Part shown: piece by piece, positions 5,000 through 7,597 of the stretch
How the letters are laid out: the number at the start of each line of letters is the position of its first letter
Position numbering within the stretch: the stretch's first letter is position 1
DNA from: Peptoniphilus_A sp001811425
GTDB lineage: Bacteria; Bacillota; Clostridia; Tissierellales; Peptoniphilaceae
Direction of reading: 5' to 3'
NCBI RefSeq assembly: GCF_001811425.1
Contig: NZ_KV804723.1
Location: 1 to 7,597 of the forward strand
Length of the DNA stretch: 7,597 nucleotides
Program-made: the position numbers and the translations under genes
The notes under the pieces: generated by a model
The model's database searches: none
What the model was told of the DNA's origin: nothing
Seen by the model: the letters and a program-made list of their open reading frames with translations, nothing else

Positions 5000-6919
5000 T
5001 TAAGCTAACTTGTGGAACATATGCCGAACCTTATCTATACGGCTATTCGGGCGGCGGGGTTGGCAAATAAATTTACCAATAGCTGGCTGGTATCCTTTTA
5101 ACTCTGTCAAGCAGACTCCCTGCCCATTTGTGAAATAAGTTAAATCGTTCCTGTATTCTTGAATACATCTAGCAGGGATTTCTCCTTTCAGAATGACCTC
5201 GTCATTCTTTATCTGAGTACTTACAATATCTGCACAATACCTTGGAGCATCATGATACGCCCGTGAGAGATATTCCTGCGGTGCATAAATTTCAAAGTGG
5301 AGATATGGCTCTAATAGTTCTGTCCCTGCTTTTTTTAAAGCCTGCTCCAATACGATAGGGGAAAGCAGCCGAAAGTCTGCGGGGGTACTTACAGGACTAT
5401 AATACAATCCATATTCAAAACAGATTTTACAGTCTGTCACTTTCCATCCATACAGCCCCTGCTCGCAGCCATAAAGAACCCCCTCCATAACCGCATTTTG
5501 GAACGATTGATTTAAATATCCAAGTGAAACTCTGCTTTCATACTGCACTCCGCTTCCAATAGGGAGCGGCTCTATGGACAACCCGACAGAAGCCCAGAAA
5601 GGATTTGGCGGGACTTCTATGTGGATGGTATATTCTGCTTTTCTAAGCGGTCTTTCCATATATATAACAGTAGGCTCTTTTATTTCTGCCTCCACATGAT
5701 ATTTTTCCTCAAGGATGGCACAAATGACTTCCATCTGCACTTTCCCCAAAAAAGAAAGTATAATCTCATGCGTTGTAGTATCCACATAATATTTTAAAAG
5801 AGGGTCGCCATCTGAAATTTCTGTAAGTGCCCCAAGCAATATTTCCCGCTGTTCAGATTTCTTTACTGCAATCGTTGTTTGGAGCATAGGGAGAGGATTT
5901 TCAATAAATTTTCTCTGCGGCAACAGTATTCCGTTCCCCAAAATACTGTTTAGCTGCAAAACATCATTTGGTAAAATTACAATATCACCAGAGCAGGCTG
6001 TATCGGATGAATATAATTCACCGTTTGTCGGAACACACATCTCTGTGATTTTTATTTTCTCTTTTTCAGATATTCTAATAACATCCCTCAAATGCAATGT
6101 TCCGCTATATATACGCACATAAACAAAACGCCGCCTTTTCTCTGAATATTCAATCTTAAAAACCTGCCCGCATAGTTCAGATTGACCTTCAGGCGTTGAT
6201 GAATAAAATTTACTGGCAATCACTTCTATAAGCTGCCGAATCCCCAGATTGTTTTTAGCGCTTCCGTGATAAACGGGAAATAACGTTCCGTTTTGGAATC
6301 TCCTGTTTTCTTCCTGTTCCAGTTCTGACATTTTAAACGGTTTCCCTGACATATATTTCTCTAATAGTTCATCGTTTCCCATAATTACCGCATCCCACTG
6401 TTCCATATCGTCATTGTCCGTTACATTTATATGGGGATGCTGCCCAACCTTTTGCTTCACTATAATTTCCGAAGAAAGCTTTGCTTTCATTTCTCGATAT
6501 ACCATTGGCAAATCAATCCCCTCTTGGTCAATTTTATTGATGAAAAAAATTGTCGGAATCTTCATTGTCTGTAGTGCATGAAACAGTATACGGGTCTGTG
6601 CCTGTATGCCATCCTTTGCAGAAACTAATAATACTGCTCCGTCTAATACGGATAAAGAACGGTATACTTCCGCCAAAAAATCCATATGGCCTGGCGTATC
6701 TATAATGTTGACTTTTACATCCTCCCACTGAAAAGATGTCACTGCTGTCTGGATAGTGATTCCCCTTTGACGCTCCAAATTCATTGTATCTGTCCTTGTT
6801 GTGCCTTCATCTACGCTCCCTAGTTCTGCAATTGCACCACTGGTATACAATAAACTTTCCGTTAATGTTGTCTTTCCTGCGTCAACGTGAGCCAGAATGC
6901 CTAAGTTAATTATTTTCAT
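5000..6919 (-). CDS. tet(O): Tet(O) ribosomal protection protein
   Basis: An EF-G-like GTPase of 639 residues, the normal Tet(O) length, that binds the ribosome and dislodges tetracycline from the small subunit. G1 is AHVDAGKT (10-17), G2 RGITIQ (52-57), G3 DTPGH (74-78), G4 NKID (128-131) and G5 GSAKNN (219-224). The domain IV loop YYSPVSTPADF (506-516), which reaches the drug site, is intact. The C-terminus RPNSRIDKVRHMFHKLA is of Tet(O) type. By recall of the family the sequence looks like Tet(O) throughout, without visible Tet(32) or Tet(W) blocks. AGGAGG lies 8 bases before the ATG. The gene is more AT-rich than the mobilization genes to the left, and it has its own promoter, leader and downstream terminator, so it looks like acquired cargo. 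Confidence 0.97.
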   Translation of the reverse strand: MKIINLGILAHVDAGKTTLTESLLYTSGAIAELGSVDEGTTRTDTMNLERQRGITIQTAVTSFQWEDVKVNIIDTPGHMDFLAEVYRSLSVLDGAVLLVSAKDGIQAQTRILFHALQTMKIPTIFFINKIDQEGIDLPMVYREMKAKLSSEIIVKQKVGQHPHINVTDNDDMEQWDAVIMGNDELLEKYMSGKPFKMSELEQEENRRFQNGTLFPVYHGSAKNNLGIRQLIEVIASKFYSSTPEGQSELCGQVFKIEYSEKRRRFVYVRIYSGTLHLRDVIRISEKEKIKITEMCVPTNGELYSSDTACSGDIVILPNDVLQLNSILGNGILLPQRKFIENPLPMLQTTIAVKKSEQREILLGALTEISDGDPLLKYYVDTTTHEIILSFLGKVQMEVICAILEEKYHVEAEIKEPTVIYMERPLRKAEYTIHIEVPPNPFWASVGLSIEPLPIGSGVQYESRVSLGYLNQSFQNAVMEGVLYGCEQGLYGWKVTDCKICFEYGLYYSPVSTPADFRLLSPIVLEQALKKAGTELLEPYLHFEIYAPQEYLSRAYHDAPRYCADIVSTQIKNDEVILKGEIPARCIQEYRNDLTYFTNGQGVCLTELKGYQPAIGKFICQPRRPNSRIDKVRHMFHKLA

Positions 6920-7017
6920 GTGATTTTCCTCCTATCAACACCCAAAAAAGGGCATAAAAATACCCAGTGATAAATACTCCTATCACTGGGTAAATAACTC
7001 CAATAGCCCCAAAACAC
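6916..7017 (-). CDS. Possible leader peptide overlapping tet(O) start
   Basis: A GTG at 7017, directly after an in-frame TAA, opens 33 codons that end in a TGA overlapping the tet(O) ATG as ATGA. Codons in the attenuator stem read PSDRSIYHW, close to the PSDKSIYHW I recall from the tet(M) leader peptide of Tn916. There the peptide stops before the resistance gene. Here the frame has drifted to reach it. No good ribosome binding site precedes the GTG, and the tet(M)-style ATG start is not seen. It may be a decayed leader that still reads through the hairpin. Confidence 0.4.
   Translation of the reverse strand: MFWGYWSYLPSDRSIYHWVFLCPFLGVDRRKIT
6928..6933 (-). promoter_or_regulatory. Ribosome binding site of tet(O)
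   Basis: A consensus AGGAGG 8 bases before the tet(O) ATG decides the start. A weak CCC-TTTTTT-GGG stem (6941-6952) lies just upstream, the counterpart of a second small hairpin after the main attenuator. Confidence 0.85.
6954..6992 (-). terminator. tet(O) transcription attenuator
   Basis: TACCCAGTGATA (6961-6972) and TATCACTGGGTA (6981-6992) form a perfect 12-bp stem with an 8-base loop, followed on the minus strand by TTTTTAT. It lies 42 bases before the tet(O) start, in the place and sequence form of the tet(M) attenuator of Tn916. In the tet(M) model, termination here keeps expression low until tetracycline alters leader translation and RNA polymerase reads through. Confidence 0.85.
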
Positions 7018-7051
7018 TTATATGTTTTCGGGCATATAAAATTACATGATA

Positions 7052-7160
7052 AAAGTATTCTTAAACTGGGTACAAAAAACTAAGCCCCATATTAAAAGTG
7101 AAACGAGACTGCTACTTTTTGTTCCCACTATCAAATTGACAGTTTATTTAAGAATACCTT
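7052..7160 (-). promoter_or_regulatory. Three-way-junction leader RNA of tet(O)
   Basis: The minus-strand RNA can fold as follows. P1 is AAGGTATTCTTAAA (7160-7147) with TTTAAGAATACTTT (7065-7052), 14 pairs including one G-T. P2 is CTGTC/GATAG (7142-7138, 7132-7128) with loop AATTT. P3 is TGGGaACAAAAA (7127-7116) with TTTTTGTaCCCA (7078-7067), with one A-A mismatch. P3 is closed by a loop of about 37 bases. The 5' arm of P1 is the coding sequence of a 7-codon ORF, so a ribosome on that ORF would block P1. The layout resembles a riboswitch or a ribosome-sensing leader. Confidence 0.65.
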
Positions 7161-7167
7161 GCCGCAT
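7144..7167 (-). CDS. 7-codon leader ORF (MRQGILK)
   Basis: ATG at 7167 with AAGGAG 9 bases upstream encodes MRQGILK and a TAA. From memory the same short frame stands at the head of the tet(M) leader in Tn916. It begins about 26 bases after the predicted transcription start and covers the 5' arm of P1. Its likely job is to let ribosome position govern RNA folding. The peptide itself probably has no role. Confidence 0.5.
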   Translation of the reverse strand: MRQGILK

Positions 7168-7199
7168 ATTTATTAACTCCTTGTATAATACTGAATCTA

Positions 7200-7228
7200 A
7201 TTATATTCCTTAACCCTTTATTTGTCAA
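7200..7228 (-). promoter_or_regulatory. tet(O) promoter
   Basis: TTGACA (7228-7223) and TATAAT (7205-7200) with 17-bp spacing match the sigma-A consensus at all twelve positions. Transcription would start near 7193, about 275 bases before the tet(O) ATG. That leaves room for the structured leader and attenuator. So strong a promoter fits a gene controlled after initiation. Confidence 0.93.
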
Positions 7229-7237
7229 GCTGACAAA
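7221..7237. promoter_or_regulatory. Palindrome over the tet(O) -35 box
   Basis: TTTGTCA and TGACAAA are perfect 7-bp arms around GCT, with the right arm containing most of the -35 hexamer. A dimeric repressor bound here would block the promoter. No dedicated tet regulator gene is visible in the window, so an operator role is inference. The symmetry could also be chance from the TTGACA consensus. Confidence 0.4.
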
Positions 7238-7246
7238 CTAAAGCAG

Positions 7247-7272
7247 AAAAAGCGGCAGGATTTCCCCCTGCC
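7247..7272 (-). terminator. Terminator of tnpV
   Basis: On the minus strand GGCAGG (7272-7267) and CCTGCC (7259-7254) form a stem, extendable by a T-G, a G-C and an A-T pair, with a 7-base loop and then TTTTT (7251-7247). It closes the tnpV transcript 13 bases after its stop codon and isolates the tet(O) promoter, which begins 18 bases further on. Confidence 0.85.
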
Positions 7273-7285
7273 ACTAATCATCTGT

Positions 7286-7597
7286 TTATGCAAAAATAAT
7301 TTCCTTTTCCACAATCTCCCTCGCACAAGCCCTTATGTTATTGAGGCATCCTGTCCATTCTAAGGCGTTTTCTGCCTTTAGCTGTTCCGTTATGCCCTGT
7401 GCCTGTTTCATACCCTCTATGAGCCTTTCAAAGCGTTCCTGTGCCTGTCTGTTGATGTCGGCAAGGTAGGCGTTTAGCCTGCCGCTTGTAAGAAGATTGG
7501 TGTATGTAACTTTACGGTACTGTTTTAGATAATCTAAATGCCGTTGCCCCCAGATGCCTATTGCCTGTTCTTCTTCGGCGGGTACAGTTAAGCACGG
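7286..7597 (-). CDS. tnpV: TnpV-family protein, C-terminal part
   Basis: The last 103 codons of a gene whose start lies beyond the right edge. The residues IGIWGQRHLDYLKQYR, then TNLLTSGRLNAYLADINRQA and a helical tail with EQLKAENALEW are typical of the TnpV family (Pfam TnpV). These are small accessory proteins first named on the Tn4451 chloramphenicol transposon and common on Firmicutes mobile elements. Its role is not well defined; an excisionase-like function has been suggested. A full protein is about 115-130 residues, so only a short N-terminal piece is missing. The stop is followed by a terminator. By the Tn4451 precedent, a large serine recombinase gene may lie upstream, outside the window. 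Confidence 0.82.
   Translation of the reverse strand, partial: PCLTVPAEEEQAIGIWGQRHLDYLKQYRKVTYTNLLTSGRLNAYLADINRQAQERFERLIEGMKQAQGITEQLKAENALEWTGCLNNIRACAREIVEKEIIFA

Noticed and set aside
5000..6919. Mosaic tetracycline gene such as tet(O/32/O) or tet(O/W)
   Set aside because: By recall of Tet(32) and Tet(W), the central part (for example PHINVTDNDDMEQWDAV) is Tet(O)-like and no switch point is apparent. A nucleotide alignment would settle small exchanges.
4482..7260. GGCAGGA copies at 4482 and 7254 as insertion-site repeats around tet(O)
   Set aside because: Seven bases are too few. Both copies are parts of unrelated hairpins, and no transposon ends accompany them.

Overview
This window is part of a mobile element of low-to-mid-GC Firmicutes type, most likely from a gut Clostridia-like host or an element that circulates there. 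It carries the ribosomal-protection tetracycline resistance gene tet(O). The evidence is a complete Tet(O)-type GTPase, a MobV (Mob/Pre) relaxase with a pMV158-like oriT, a RepA-like hexameric helicase, three small sigma-like regulators, a TnpV-type accessory protein cut by the right edge, and strong AGGAGG ribosome binding sites. Every gene I accept lies on the minus strand, so transcription runs from high to low coordinates. The host species cannot be told from the window.

Layout, read 5' to 3' along the minus strand. 7597-7286 is the C-terminal part of tnpV, closed by a terminator at 7247-7272. 7237-6928 is the tet(O) control region: a consensus promoter, a structured leader with a 7-codon ORF and a three-way-junction fold, a possible second leader peptide and a 12-bp attenuator hairpin. 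6919-5000 is tet(O). 4948-4775 is a 57-residue cysteine-rich KTR-type protein, followed by a terminator. 4722-4285 holds no confident gene but has two more minus-strand hairpin/T-run elements, a doubtful 42-codon ORF and a hairpin against the ribosome binding site of the next gene. 4284-2698 holds three short sigma-region-4/HTH proteins, with terminator hairpins after the first two. 2585-1511 is the helicase, preceded and overlapped by a small ORF. 1577-1036 is a replication/transfer control region: four iteron units in mirror arrangement (two on each side) around a pMV158-like oriT. 994-29 is the relaxase, and another gene may begin at position 20.

How it works together (inference): MobV would nick the oriT next to its own gene, the helicase would unwind or replicate the element, and the sigma-like proteins would control expression. 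The tnpV / resistance gene / ATPase / Mob order recalls Tn4451-family mobilizable transposons, which suggests a large serine recombinase beyond the right edge. The window alone does not show this. tet(O) and its leader look like a cargo module with its own promoter and terminators.

The parts most worth a second look are the iteron/oriT region, including an iteron unit that encodes the helicase C-terminus, and the layered RNA structures upstream of tet(O). The individual protein families are known.
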